NCBI GenBank assembly: GCA_028284865.1
Contig: JANQQV010000020.1
Coordinates: 393,938-457,937, forward strand
Direction of reading: 5' to 3'
Source of the DNA: Rhodothermales bacterium
GTDB lineage: Bacteria > Bacteroidota > Rhodothermia > Rhodothermales > UBA10348
DNA length: 64,000 nt
The position numbers and the translations under genes were made by a program. Shown here piece by piece: positions 55,467 through 62,999 of the stretch. The notes under the pieces are model-generated. The model was not told the DNA's origin. It ran no database searches and was given only the letters and a program-made list of their open reading frames with translations. Positions within the stretch are counted from its first letter, which is position 1. Every line of letters begins with the position of its first letter.

Positions 55467-55573
55467 GCGTGGTCGCCGTCGATTCATTGGTGAGCCATAA
55501 CCCACCTGCCGGAATGTAGGGGGTCTTCAGGCAACCCGCCAGAATCGCGAGTCAGCGAATGCGTTTCTCAAAC
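55467..55573 (-). repeat. attC0, decayed
   Basis: 107 bp, exactly the length of the short intact sites. The right arm (CCAGAATCGCGAGTCAGCGAATGCG) still matches CCAGAACTGCGAGCCCGCAA-type arms and the centre CCCACCTGCC matches attC7, but both 7-bp cores are lost (R'' now CTCAAAC). The left arm keeps about 12 of 21 positions. Probably no longer recombines; marks the oldest end of the array. Confidence 0.65.
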
Positions 55574-55582
55574 TCCGTATCG

Positions 55583-55930
55583 TCACCGATCCAGATAGAT
55601 GCGATAGGACTGCTCACTCAACACGATGAGCATCGGGGAATTGACAGAGGTGACGTAGCCCCTTGTGCCCACCTCAACTCCATTGACAACTGCCGTGATA
55701 TATCCTTCCCCTGTCTCCGGGACAAAGAAATGGTATTTGTAAATGAGGGTGAACTCTTCCGTATGGCCAGATGGAAAGAGGAGCCTCACGTCGAGCGTGT
55801 CATTGGCGGCATTGACAACCTTGAAGGTATTCGTACCACGCATTATGCCGTCCCAAAATCCCAGGACTGCGGCTGTCCCCACGACACCCACGAACAGTGC
55901 CATGAAAAAAACGCTGGTTGTGCTCTTCAT
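55583..55930 (-). CDS. Cassette C1: small membrane-anchored protein of unknown function
   Basis: 115 aa. The N-terminus is one membrane helix (VFFMALFVGVVGTAAVLGFW), followed by a compact beta-rich domain (NTFKVVNAANDTLDVRLLFP; LIYKYHFFVPETGEGYITAV). The stop codon is 10 bp from attC0 and the start 12 bp from attC1, so the gene fills its cassette. No known family. Confidence 0.72.
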   Translation of the reverse strand: MKSTTSVFFMALFVGVVGTAAVLGFWDGIMRGTNTFKVVNAANDTLDVRLLFPSGHTEEFTLIYKYHFFVPETGEGYITAVVNGVEVGTRGYVTSVNSPMLIVLSEQSYRIYLDR

Positions 55931-55941
55931 TCAATTGAGAC

Positions 55942-56047
55942 ACTTGATGGCTGGCGGGTTCGCGGCGAACTGGCGCTCAACGAACGGAAAGTAGTTGTTT
56001 TCGACCCGCACTGCTCAACTTAAGCCTGCTAAATGCGCTTGTTTTGC
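55942..56047 (-). repeat. attC1, partly decayed
   Basis: 106 bp. Left arm GGCTGGCGGGTTCGCGGCGAAC and right arm AAATGCGCTTG are recognisable, but the left core is ACTTGAT and the right core GTTTTGC instead of GCATAAC/GTTATGC. Confidence 0.8.
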
Positions 56048-56095
56048 GGACAAATTGTTTGTTAGTCCAAAACTCTCATTGAGACTTGAACAACA

Positions 56096-56794
56096 TCAAT
56101 TGACTTGGAACACGACGCCGACACGAAGCTGGCGACCCGACAAATCTAATGTCAATGGGAACGATTCCGGGATTTCCTTCACCGAGGTGCCTGACCATAC
56201 AATCGACTCAAAGTCTCTCAAATACAAGGATATTTCAACGAAAACCGTGAAGAAGTCGTTTCTTGAAATGCCTGCGGAAGCGAATGATCCTGTTTCGAAA
56301 GTATCAGACTTTCCAGTGTATTGGGTTTGCAATCCCTCCTCATTTGGCGGCAATACAATCTGAGCATTGTGCAGAGAAACCAAGCCCATTCGATACCCTG
56401 CACGGCCGACTAGTCTGAAGCCCTCAAACTGTTGAGTTCGAAATGAGACAAAAACCCCCAATGCAGGCAACTCTCTCACCGAGCCTCGAAAACCCAGCTC
56501 AGAGTCGAATTCCGCGGCTCGATATTCGCTATATGTGAGATCTGCTCCGAGAGCAAGACTAGAGTCAGATCGCAGTGCTTTAATTCCGTACGTAAGACTT
56601 AGTGAAACGCCTGGCCGGCGTTGCTGAGTACAAGAAGCGGGATTTTTCGTATCTGAAAGACAACCCGAGGAGAAGCTCACCTCTGAAACTTTTCCAAACA
56701 GGTTGGCGATGTTGAATTGTGCATAGGCCGAGTTCGGCAATAACAACCATGTGCATAAAATGAATGTGATTAGAATCGCAGGTGAACGCCTCAT
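56096..56794 (-). CDS. Cassette C2: secreted outer-membrane-barrel-like protein
   Basis: 232 aa from MRRSPAILIT at 56794. Earlier in-frame Met codons at 56881 and 56854 lie in attC2, so they are not the start. Signal peptide ends NSAYAQF. The mature protein alternates strands (GVSLSLTYGIKALRSDSSLA; FRLVGRAGYRMGLVSL; QLRVGVVFQV) and ends in an aromatic-containing strand, like an eight-strand barrel. Contains a Cys pair region near 45-60. Unknown function. Confidence 0.75.
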   Translation of the reverse strand: MRRSPAILITFILCTWLLLPNSAYAQFNIANLFGKVSEVSFSSGCLSDTKNPASCTQQRRPGVSLSLTYGIKALRSDSSLALGADLTYSEYRAAEFDSELGFRGSVRELPALGVFVSFRTQQFEGFRLVGRAGYRMGLVSLHNAQIVLPPNEEGLQTQYTGKSDTFETGSFASAGISRNDFFTVFVEISLYLRDFESIVWSGTSVKEIPESFPLTLDLSGRQLRVGVVFQVN

Positions 56795-56850
56795 AATTTC
56801 AGACTGTGATTGTCCTAGAAAATGGGTAAACAAGTACCGAACTATTTTCG

Positions 56851-57068
56851 ACATAATGGCCGACGGATTTGCAATGAGCAATACTCACCCGTCGGAAATG
56901 TAGGAGATTTGGCCATCTCCAGCTCAAGACGCGGCCAAGAGTAGTAGAATTACGTAGTCTTGCTCTACCCCCTCTGGACTCGTAGGCAATCACCAATCAG
57001 CCAGATCTCGGGCTCCGTTCTTCTGAAAGCACGACTAGGCGCGAGCCTGCAATTTGCGTTTGTTTTCA
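56851..57068 (-). repeat. attC2, long type, partly decayed
   Basis: 218 bp. Cores ACATAAT and GTTTTCA. Contains the long-type inner stem (GGAGATTTGGC and GCCAGATCTCGGGC). Arms GCCGACGGATTTGCAATGAGC and GCGAGCCTGCAATTTGCG deviate at several positions. Confidence 0.85.
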
Positions 57069-57193
57069 ATCCATTACCAATAACAGACTGTTAACAACAA
57101 CTACGCAATAATACCTATGGCGTTGGTACTCCTGATCTGAATAGACTTTGTTTGTTCTCAGTTACCATCGCCAACACAAAGGGTTTTAATTCA

Positions 57194-57610
57194 ATGATAA
57201 AGGTTGCATCTGGAGTGGATTTGCAAGGGATTCTCAAGGATCTGGAAGATCTAAGCGAATCTACCGGTGACGTCCAGTGGGTATTGGTAAATGAGACAGA
57301 TGTTGATTTTCACGACGGGGTCGGTGGAGCGGAATATGGATCTGGAGGTGGTGTGTTGACTAGCATTTCGGTCGGCCCCAGAACCTCTAGCAAGAAAACT
57401 GTTGCTGTTTCTACTTGTGTCAAAACAATGGCAGCGCTTCTTTACCATCGCTACAATGGCAAAGTTAAAGCCTTTAGGTTACAAGACAGAAAAGCACCTT
57501 CCGGCAAATGCTGGCGAACCGTGGGCTGGAAAATTGTGTACAAGGATAGTTTCACGGATGGAGAAGCGAGTTTTGAAGTTCTTCCAATAGAGCATTTTGA
57601 GGATGAGTAA
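57194..57610 (+). CDS. Cassette C3: hypothetical protein encoded against the array
   Basis: 138 aa from MIKVASGVDL at 57194; an in-frame extension starts at 57152. The protein has alternating strands (VQWVLVNETDVDFHDGVGG; GVLTSISVGPRTSSKKTVAV) and a basic central region, with no family match I know. It runs opposite to the attC direction, so it cannot be read from an upstream cassette promoter and must carry its own. The stop is 26 bp from attC3. Confidence 0.72.
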   Translation: MIKVASGVDLQGILKDLEDLSESTGDVQWVLVNETDVDFHDGVGGAEYGSGGGVLTSISVGPRTSSKKTVAVSTCVKTMAALLYHRYNGKVKAFRLQDRKAPSGKCWRTVGWKIVYKDSFTDGEASFEVLPIEHFEDE

Positions 57611-57635
57611 CCCTCGGCTCATTCTCCATGTGGAT

Positions 57636-57743
57636 GGATATCGGCTGGCTGATTTTCGGCGAGCTAACGCCCACCTCCCAGAAAGCAACTAGTTCTAAAT
57701 CAGCATACTCCCACTGCGAGCCCGCAAAATGCGCTTGTTATGC
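57636..57743 (-). repeat. attC3, short type
   Basis: 108 bp. Right core GTTATGC (57737-57743) intact; left core GGATATC is changed. Arms CGGCTGGCTGATTTTCGGCGAG and GCGAGCCCGCAAAATGCGC. Confidence 0.88.
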
Positions 57744-57763
57744 AGACTTGGGCTCTAGAAAAT

Positions 57764-58480
57764 TCACTGAGCCAATGACGTGCTGAGCTCCGTCATCTTG
57801 GTCAGCAGCGGAACCGCGTACCAAACCAATGCACCGAAAACGATCACTCCGTAGGCAACAACCATTTTGATCGCAGCAAAGGTCGTTTCACGGTACTGTT
57901 TTTGAGCATTGGTACCTCTTTGACGCCAAATTTCACCTGCCCAAAGAATGGCCATGCAAGCAGCTAATGCACCGCCAATCAAGAATATCGAATCCAATGT
58001 CCATCCCAATAGAAACTCTGCCAATTGATACCCCAAAGCGTTGTCAAGCGGTGGCTTATCCGCAATTGGAGCAACTCGAACCCCATACGACAAGGCTGCT
58101 AAGGCCGCCGCCATCGCCAGAACCCATACAAAGTCGATTATTCCGAGATAAAGCGGCTTCCGTTGATGCCCCTGTTCGTCGGGGGCGTTGACACTAGCAG
58201 ACTCTGGTGAAACAATCTTGCTCAATTGAATAGCCAAAAGAGAAGCAGCCCAAAACAGGGCACCCAGCAGCAACGAAGCTGCGACAGGTTGCTGAATAGA
58301 AACGATAATTCCCGTGCCAAAGATGAGAAGCACGGATGTTAACGCGAGCTGGGTCCAAACCCATCTACTAATCAAAGAACGTTCCTTCACTGGCAGGACC
58401 CGAACTAATTCATAAAACAGTCTACCTATGACGAAAGAGACGAAGAGCAGAAATGAATGGGATGGGGTTGGCAAGCTCAT
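57764..58480 (-). CDS. Cassette C4: integral membrane protein of unknown function
   Basis: 238 aa with six predicted membrane helices, charged loop VSPESASVNAPDEQGHQRKP in the middle and LLTKMTELSTSLAQ at the end. No known family. Stop 21 bp from attC3 and start 51 bp from attC4. Codon usage looks like the host rather than AT-rich. Confidence 0.8.
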   Translation of the reverse strand: MSLPTPSHSFLLFVSFVIGRLFYELVRVLPVKERSLISRWVWTQLALTSVLLIFGTGIIVSIQQPVAASLLLGALFWAASLLAIQLSKIVSPESASVNAPDEQGHQRKPLYLGIIDFVWVLAMAAALAALSYGVRVAPIADKPPLDNALGYQLAEFLLGWTLDSIFLIGGALAACMAILWAGEIWRQRGTNAQKQYRETTFAAIKMVVAYGVIVFGALVWYAVPLLTKMTELSTSLAQ

Positions 58481-58530
58481 ATGGACACTATTTGTCGCAG
58501 AGTAGTCCTCAAGTGTCGAATGTCAAGTCT

Positions 58531-58637
58531 GCATAACGGCTGGCGGATTTGCGGCGAGCGATTCCAATGTGGGGGAGATGACCCGCTAAGTCAAACCCCA
58601 GTTGCGGGCGCGAGCCCGCAAAATGCGCTTGTTATGC
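58531..58637 (-). repeat. attC4, short type, intact
   Basis: 107 bp, cores GCATAAC (58531) and GTTATGC (58631) with both arms matching the consensus. Centre GACCCGCTAAGTCAAACCCC. Confidence 0.93.
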
Positions 58638-58644
58638 AGACTTC

Positions 58645-58691
58645 GGAGAAAAAAATCAGGCCGGACGACACTGCGTGCCACCCGGCCTGAT
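58645..58691 (-). terminator. Rho-independent terminator inside cassette C5
   Basis: On the minus strand a 10-bp stem (ATCAGGCCGG, 17-nt loop, CCGGCCTGAT at 58655-58664) is followed by seven T bases. It lies 18 bp past the stop of the C5 gene and just before attC4, so it should stop transcripts entering cassette C4. Confidence 0.8.
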
Positions 58692-58708
58692 GACGGAATT
58701 GGACAGGA

Positions 58709-59287
58709 CTACTGCAGACGTAGTCGTATTCCGGCAGCGAATACGATGTAGTCGACGTCCACATCAAACCCGTCAACAGTAATACCGCCGACCGATACTT
58801 CTTCGAAGTTGACAATGTTATAGTTCAGTTCTCCAAAGAAGCCGAGTTTGGAGTCTGGACGCATATAGTCGAAGCCGATACCGACCATCCCGGCTGGGCC
58901 ACTAACCTCAACACTAATCCCTGTAAACTCCGCCTCGAGGCTTCCTTGTCCTCCACCAAATGTGAAGTAGGGTCGACCAAGGTTTTCCGGTGCACCGAAA
59001 TACAAACGGCCAAAAAGCCCACCAACGGAAGCGGTAACATCATCATCAGCTTCGTCGTCGCTAATTATGCCAGCTGCTCCGTTGAGTCCAATGGTAAACC
59101 GTTCTCCAATGCCGTAGGCCAAGGTTAGGTGAGCTCCAAATCCCGAGTCAGATTCACCATCACCACTAGCCACCAAAAGGCTTGGCCCGAGCCCCACTTC
59201 GAATCCTTTTCTGGATTGCGCGGAGGCATCTTCCGTGACTGAGAAAATGACGAATGCTGATACGAGCAGACCGTAGAGATACTTCAT
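58709..59287 (-). CDS. Cassette C5: secreted outer-membrane barrel protein
   Basis: 192 aa from MKYLYGLLVS at 59287, with a signal peptide ending DASAQ. Alternating strands with Gly/aromatic pattern (FEVGLGPSLLVASGDGES; AHLTLAYGIGERFTIGLNG; PYFTFGGGQGSLEAEFTG; VDYIVFAAGIRLRLQ) and the final strand ending LRLQ suggest an eight-strand barrel of the OmpA/OprF transmembrane type. The in-frame extension to 59491 translates attC5 and is not coding. A terminator follows. Confidence 0.82.
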   Translation of the reverse strand: MKYLYGLLVSAFVIFSVTEDASAQSRKGFEVGLGPSLLVASGDGESDSGFGAHLTLAYGIGERFTIGLNGAAGIISDDEADDDVTASVGGLFGRLYFGAPENLGRPYFTFGGGQGSLEAEFTGISVEVSGPAGMVGIGFDYMRPDSKLGFFGELNYNIVNFEEVSVGGITVDGFDVDVDYIVFAAGIRLRLQ

Positions 59288-59387
59288 GTCCTTGTGCAGG
59301 TTGATTTGACTTACCGACGATAGAATGAGTCGGTGGGCACTTTCAATACGTATAACTACGCAGCCGCGACTTGAAGAAGCGAAGTGT

Positions 59388-59611
59388 GCATAACGGCTGG
59401 CGGATTTGCGGCGAGCTGATGCAAGCCTACCGGAAATGTAGGAGATCTGGCCGGCACAAGTAAGACCAGCCCACGTGGAGTAGTAGACCAACGTACTCCT
59501 GACAGATCAGGCCAGGACTATTCAGCACCTCTCTCCTATCGGCCAGATCGACGACATTTTCGGATCACGAGCACGCCAGGAATGCGAGCCCGCAAAATGC
59601 GCTTGTTATGC
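59388..59611 (-). repeat. attC5, long type
   Basis: 224 bp, cores GCATAAC (59388) and GTTATGC (59605). The centre is more diverged than in other long sites (GGAGATCTGGCCGG against TCGGCCAGATC). Confidence 0.9.
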
Positions 59612-59617
59612 GGTGAA

Positions 59618-60214
59618 CTACTCTTGGGTATCATCAGATTGATCAACGTCCGACTCTTGAATCATACCTGAATCAACATGCTGCCCAAGGATGTTCAGCG
59701 GACGCTCAGCATATACAACCAATAAGCGATCAATCTCCGCCTGCGGAACACCAGCATCTCGAAGCAGCTGTAACCTCTCGCGAAGAAGGGAAGTCGCAAG
59801 ACCTTCGTTTTCCAAGTCGCGTCGTTCGTTCTCAAGTTCAAGTCGCCGCCGTTCTTGATCATTGCGATACTCACGATCCTTCTTGCGCTCATGACGATCA
59901 TTCAGGGACTTTCTTATTACCTCGAGCGGTCCTTTGGAACCAAGCAGCTTCCAATAACCAGGTGAATGTATTTCAACAGCTGCGACATGAAGCATGTCCT
60001 TTTCGAGAACGAAGTCCGAGGGATCATGGCGATCGACATCGAACCAGTGCACATATCGATAATAGCTCCAATATTCCAAGAACGGCTCGATGTCTTCTGA
60101 AATCTTCTCGAGCAGATAAAGACCAGTGTATGCGTCATCCAATGCCTGAAGAAATTGCGACAACTCTTTCGCGCTCCCAGCATGTCGCACTCGAATGAAT
60201 AGTTGAGAACTCAT
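59618..60214 (-). CDS. Cassette C6: hypothetical protein with coiled coil
   Basis: 198 aa. N-terminal alpha/beta region (SQLFIRVRHAGSAKELSQFL; FLEYWSYYRYVHWFDV), then EIHSPGYWKLLGSKGPLEVI, a motif seen in an uncharacterised protein group of scattered bacteria, followed by a long charged helix (KKDREYRNDQERRRLELEN, about 110-145) and an acidic tail. Stop is 6 bp past attC5. Function unknown; the helix could form an oligomer. Confidence 0.78.
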   Translation of the reverse strand: MSSQLFIRVRHAGSAKELSQFLQALDDAYTGLYLLEKISEDIEPFLEYWSYYRYVHWFDVDRHDPSDFVLEKDMLHVAAVEIHSPGYWKLLGSKGPLEVIRKSLNDRHERKKDREYRNDQERRRLELENERRDLENEGLATSLLRERLQLLRDAGVPQAEIDRLLVVYAERPLNILGQHVDSGMIQESDVDQSDDTQE

Positions 60215-60261
60215 AAAGCCACACCTCTTTTTACAGATCAGAATTGCACTTTGTATTCACC

Positions 60262-60480
60262 GCATAACGGCTGGCGGATTTGCGGCGAGCTACGCTCACC
60301 TCTTAGAAATGTAGGAGATCTGGCCCTCTCCAGCTCAAGACTCGGCCGCATGGAGTAGAACTACGTAGACCTACACTCCCCTGCTCAGGCCTCGATGGCG
60401 ATAATGCATCAGCCAGATCTCCGGCTCCGTTCTCCTGAAAGCACAACTTGGCGCGAGTCCGCAAAATGCGCTTGTTATAC
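60262..60480 (-). repeat. attC6, long type, with cassette-specific core
   Basis: 219 bp. Left core GCATAAC but right core GTTATAC, matching the left core GTATAAC of attC7. Inner stem GGAGATCTGGCC and CCAGATCTCCGG is present. Confidence 0.92.
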
Positions 60481-60490
60481 TGCGTACTGA

Positions 60491-60919
60491 CTAGCGTCTA
60501 TGCCGTGCCGCTTGAGACTCTCGGTATCGCTTAGCACCAATAACACCCAAAACTCCTATTGCTCCCGGGACTGCCATGATTGCCCAGAGAATTACCTCGA
60601 ATGGAAGCAAATTGTGGCTAGTCGGCTCCATTGCAACCTCATAGGTGGCAATCAAAGGCAAAGCAAAAACAAGGCCGACAATTATCGCCAAAGGATGAGC
60701 TCTGGTAAGATGCCTGATCAGTCCCCCTGCGACTAGGAAGAGAGGAGCCGACATCCAAGTATATCCCTTTCGAAAAAATACACTTAGCCCGTATTCAGTA
60801 GCCTCCGGCCCGTCCATTCCTCTCGCAAAGTTGTGCACCAACACGATCGCAATGGAGACACCAAGACTCACGGCGAATGCGATCGAGTCGCGTTTCAGTT
60901 TGTCAGAATGAGCAGTCAT
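60491..60919 (-). CDS. Cassette C7: small membrane protein
   Basis: 142 aa with four membrane helices (IAFAVSLGVSIAIVLVHNFA; MSAPLFLVAGGLIRHL; LAIIVGLVFALPLIATYEV; VILWAIMAVPGAIGVLGVIG) and a basic C-terminus (KRYRESQAARHRR). Only 7 bp separate the start codon from attC7 and 10 bp the stop from attC6. No known family. Confidence 0.78.
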   Translation of the reverse strand: MTAHSDKLKRDSIAFAVSLGVSIAIVLVHNFARGMDGPEATEYGLSVFFRKGYTWMSAPLFLVAGGLIRHLTRAHPLAIIVGLVFALPLIATYEVAMEPTSHNLLPFEVILWAIMAVPGAIGVLGVIGAKRYRESQAARHRR

Positions 60920-60926
60920 AAAAGCA

Positions 60927-61034
60927 GTATAACGGCTGGCGGATTTGCGGCGAGCTGACGCCCACCTGCCAGAAAGTAACTGGTCCTAGACCGGCACGCC
61001 AGAACTGCGAGCCCGCAAAATGCGCTTGTTATGC
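60927..61034 (-). repeat. attC7, short type
   Basis: 108 bp. Left core GTATAAC, right core GTTATGC. The left core matches the right core of attC6 (GTTATAC), tying both to cassette C7. Confidence 0.93.
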
Positions 61035-61046
61035 AGTGTGCTCTTG

Positions 61047-61889
61047 CTATCTAATTGCAGCTGAGCCTAAAGACGCTTCAAGCATGAGTTCTACCACTTG
61101 GTCTGGTCGGTCATGATGAACCATGTGGCCACTCCCTTGCGCTACTTCGAAGTGTCCACGGTCTGAGATTGACATCCAGTGTTTGGATTCAGTCAGCCAC
61201 AACTCCCGATGCTGCTCCTGGCTACCGTGCGGACCAAAATTTTGCGAGTCGGCCACCATCACGAAAACAGGGATATCTCTATCAAAGTCAGAGAATTGCC
61301 ACTCGGTAGCGGGTAGCGCTCCTTGTCGTTCCAGCGAAACGGCTTCCGGCAATCGGGTCAGCCCATTTTCAAGCAACCTGTTGCGTGCTTCACGTTCCTC
61401 AAGACTGAGTAGGGTTCGACGTTTTTCTTCAAAGCCTGGCGGTGGGGTATCCAGAAGCACTACTGCCTGCACGTCTTCGGGAAACTGCTCAGCGAAATGG
61501 AGCATGTGGACTCCTCCCATCGAATGGCCGACCAAAACGAAAGGCGACTCAAGCTGGAGTACGTCAAGAGTCCGACGCAGCTCTTGGGCGATTCGTGTCG
61601 GAGATCTAGGTGTTGGCCCCGGTTCACTTCCGCCGAACCCAGCTCTATCAAACGTCATGATTCGAAAAGACGGGCTCAGCAACGGTATCAAAGAGGACCA
61701 AGTGGCAGACGTCTGACCTGCACCGGCTGCCAAGATCAATGTCGTATCACCTTCCCCGGTGATACAGGTCCTCACGTTGAGCGAGTCAACCTCAAGCAAT
61801 GAGCAGCCTTGTTGGCCATTGCTGACACGCGGAACCATTGCCAAAACACAAGCGACAAGCAGAATGCTAGCGACAGAGAGGCCTTTCAT
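61047..61889 (-). CDS. Cassette C8: exported alpha/beta hydrolase
   Basis: 280 aa from MKGLSVASIL at 61889. A codon-aligned ATG eight codons earlier (61913) lies in the attC8 core. Signal peptide ends VSNGQQG. The alpha/beta-hydrolase fold has the nucleophile Ser123 in VLVGHSMGGVHML, the oxyanion loop ILAAGAGQTSATW, TFDRAGFGGSE and a late His in GSGHMVHHDRPDQ. Resembles epoxide/ester hydrolases and haloperoxidases; substrate unknown. Start 21 bp after attC8. Confidence 0.88.
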   Translation of the reverse strand: MKGLSVASILLVACVLAMVPRVSNGQQGCSLLEVDSLNVRTCITGEGDTTLILAAGAGQTSATWSSLIPLLSPSFRIMTFDRAGFGGSEPGPTPRSPTRIAQELRRTLDVLQLESPFVLVGHSMGGVHMLHFAEQFPEDVQAVVLLDTPPPGFEEKRRTLLSLEEREARNRLLENGLTRLPEAVSLERQGALPATEWQFSDFDRDIPVFVMVADSQNFGPHGSQEQHRELWLTESKHWMSISDRGHFEVAQGSGHMVHHDRPDQVVELMLEASLGSAAIR

Positions 61890-61909
61890 TTTGCAACAAC
61901 CTGCACACT

Positions 61910-62015
61910 GCATAACGGCTGGCGGATTTGCGGCGAGCTGACGTCGACCTCAGAGTAGGCAACTGTCCCGCCGACTACAAGCCCATTGCGAGCCCGCAAA
62001 ATGCGCTTGTTATGC
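61910..62015 (-). repeat. attC8, short type, intact
   Basis: 106 bp, cores GCATAAC (61910) and GTTATGC (62009). Confidence 0.93.
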
Positions 62016-62022
62016 AGTCGTG

Positions 62023-62565
62023 CTAACTATCAGAATCTGTCGGCGCAACCAATTCAATAAAGACCCCATCGGGATCTCTAACGATTACGACCTGATAGTT
62101 AGGTCTTTCGACGTGTCCCCATATCTGTATTCCTTCGTTCTCGATGCGCGAAAGAACGTCTTCAAGATGCGGATAAATAAAGGTGAGATAGTTGGCGCCG
62201 CTGATCCCACTGATGTTGTCCCTGAGTTCAGCGCGAGGGGCACTCGCAAAGTCAGCAAGCTTCAGCACTGTTGCCGAGGGGCTGTCAACAAGCTTCAAAA
62301 CCTCTACGGAGAATGGCTTGCCGTCAGTGAAACCGGCTTCAGAACTCCATTCCTTGTCGAGTGAAAAACCCCCTGTCCGACTGAACCCAAGGACATCGAC
62401 GTAGAAATGCTTTGACGCTGCCATATCTGAAACGACCAAGCCAACCGCTCCTACTCCCAGTTCTGCCGGCGTCTGCTGCCCTTTGACCGTCGATGCTGAA
62501 AAGAGAGCAAACGCGATCAGAATGAGCGCAACTGGAGACCTCGAGGACATGGACATGTTGGTCAA
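62023..62565 (-). CDS. Cassette C9: exported VOC-superfamily protein
   Basis: 180 aa (starts at 62565, 62556 or 62550 are possible). Signal peptide ending VKGQQ, then VOC fold: AVGLVVSDMAASKHFYVDVL and the closing VVIVRDPDGVFIELVAP. Export of a glyoxalase-fold protein is unusual; it may bind or modify a periplasmic small molecule. The TAG stop at 62023 lies inside the cassette-specific end repeat. Confidence 0.85.
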   Translation of the reverse strand: MTNMSMSSRSPVALILIAFALFSASTVKGQQTPAELGVGAVGLVVSDMAASKHFYVDVLGFSRTGGFSLDKEWSSEAGFTDGKPFSVEVLKLVDSPSATVLKLADFASAPRAELRDNISGISGANYLTFIYPHLEDVLSRIENEGIQIWGHVERPNYQVVIVRDPDGVFIELVAPTDSDS

Positions 62566-62606
62566 GGTTTAGGCATTGCAATGCGGCCGGACTAAAAGGC
62601 ACGACT

Positions 62607-62824
62607 GCATAACGGCTGGCGGATTTGCGGCGAGCTACGCTCACCTCTCAGAAATGTAGGAGATCTGGCCATCTCCAGCTCAAGACGCGGCCATGAGTAG
62701 TAGAACTACGTAGGCTTGTTCTCCCCAGTCTGGACTCGCTGGCAAGCACCCTTCAGCCAGATCTCCGGCTCCGTTTTCCTGAAAGCACAACTTGGCGCGA
62801 GCCCGCAAAATGCGCTTGTTATCC
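62607..62824 (-). repeat. attC9, long type, with cassette-specific core
   Basis: 218 bp. Left core GCATAAC (shared with C9), right core GTTATCC (shared with C10). Inner stem GGAGATCTGGCC and GCCAGATCTCCGG. Confidence 0.93.
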
Positions 62825-62936
62825 GTACCAAATCTGGAATGCAAACAAGTATCAACAGAAAATGCTCCTTTGGTTCCTGAAATGTAGCTCCTCTCAAGTA
62901 ATAAAGGACACCAGGCATTTATCACTGCCTACTTCC

Positions 62937-62966
62937 TTGTAAATAACAAACACATGTTGCTATAAT
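62937..62966 (+). promoter_or_regulatory. Own promoter of cassette C10 (TTGTAA-18-TATAAT)
   Basis: Box TTGTAA at 62937-62942 and perfect TATAAT at 62961-62966 with 18 bp between, 34 bp upstream of the C10 start codon. This is the sigma-70 consensus of Proteobacteria rather than the TTTG/TAnnTTTG type common in Bacteroidota. Confidence 0.68.
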
Positions 62967-62999
62967 TCGTCTTCAGCTCACACCATACTCGACACTTCC

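Noticed and set aside
62339..62644. Open frames reading ARRKSASRY (also 57479-57688 and the N-terminal extension of 58709-59491)
   Set aside because: They are translations of attC arms and cores in the array, not genes; the real starts lie further inside.
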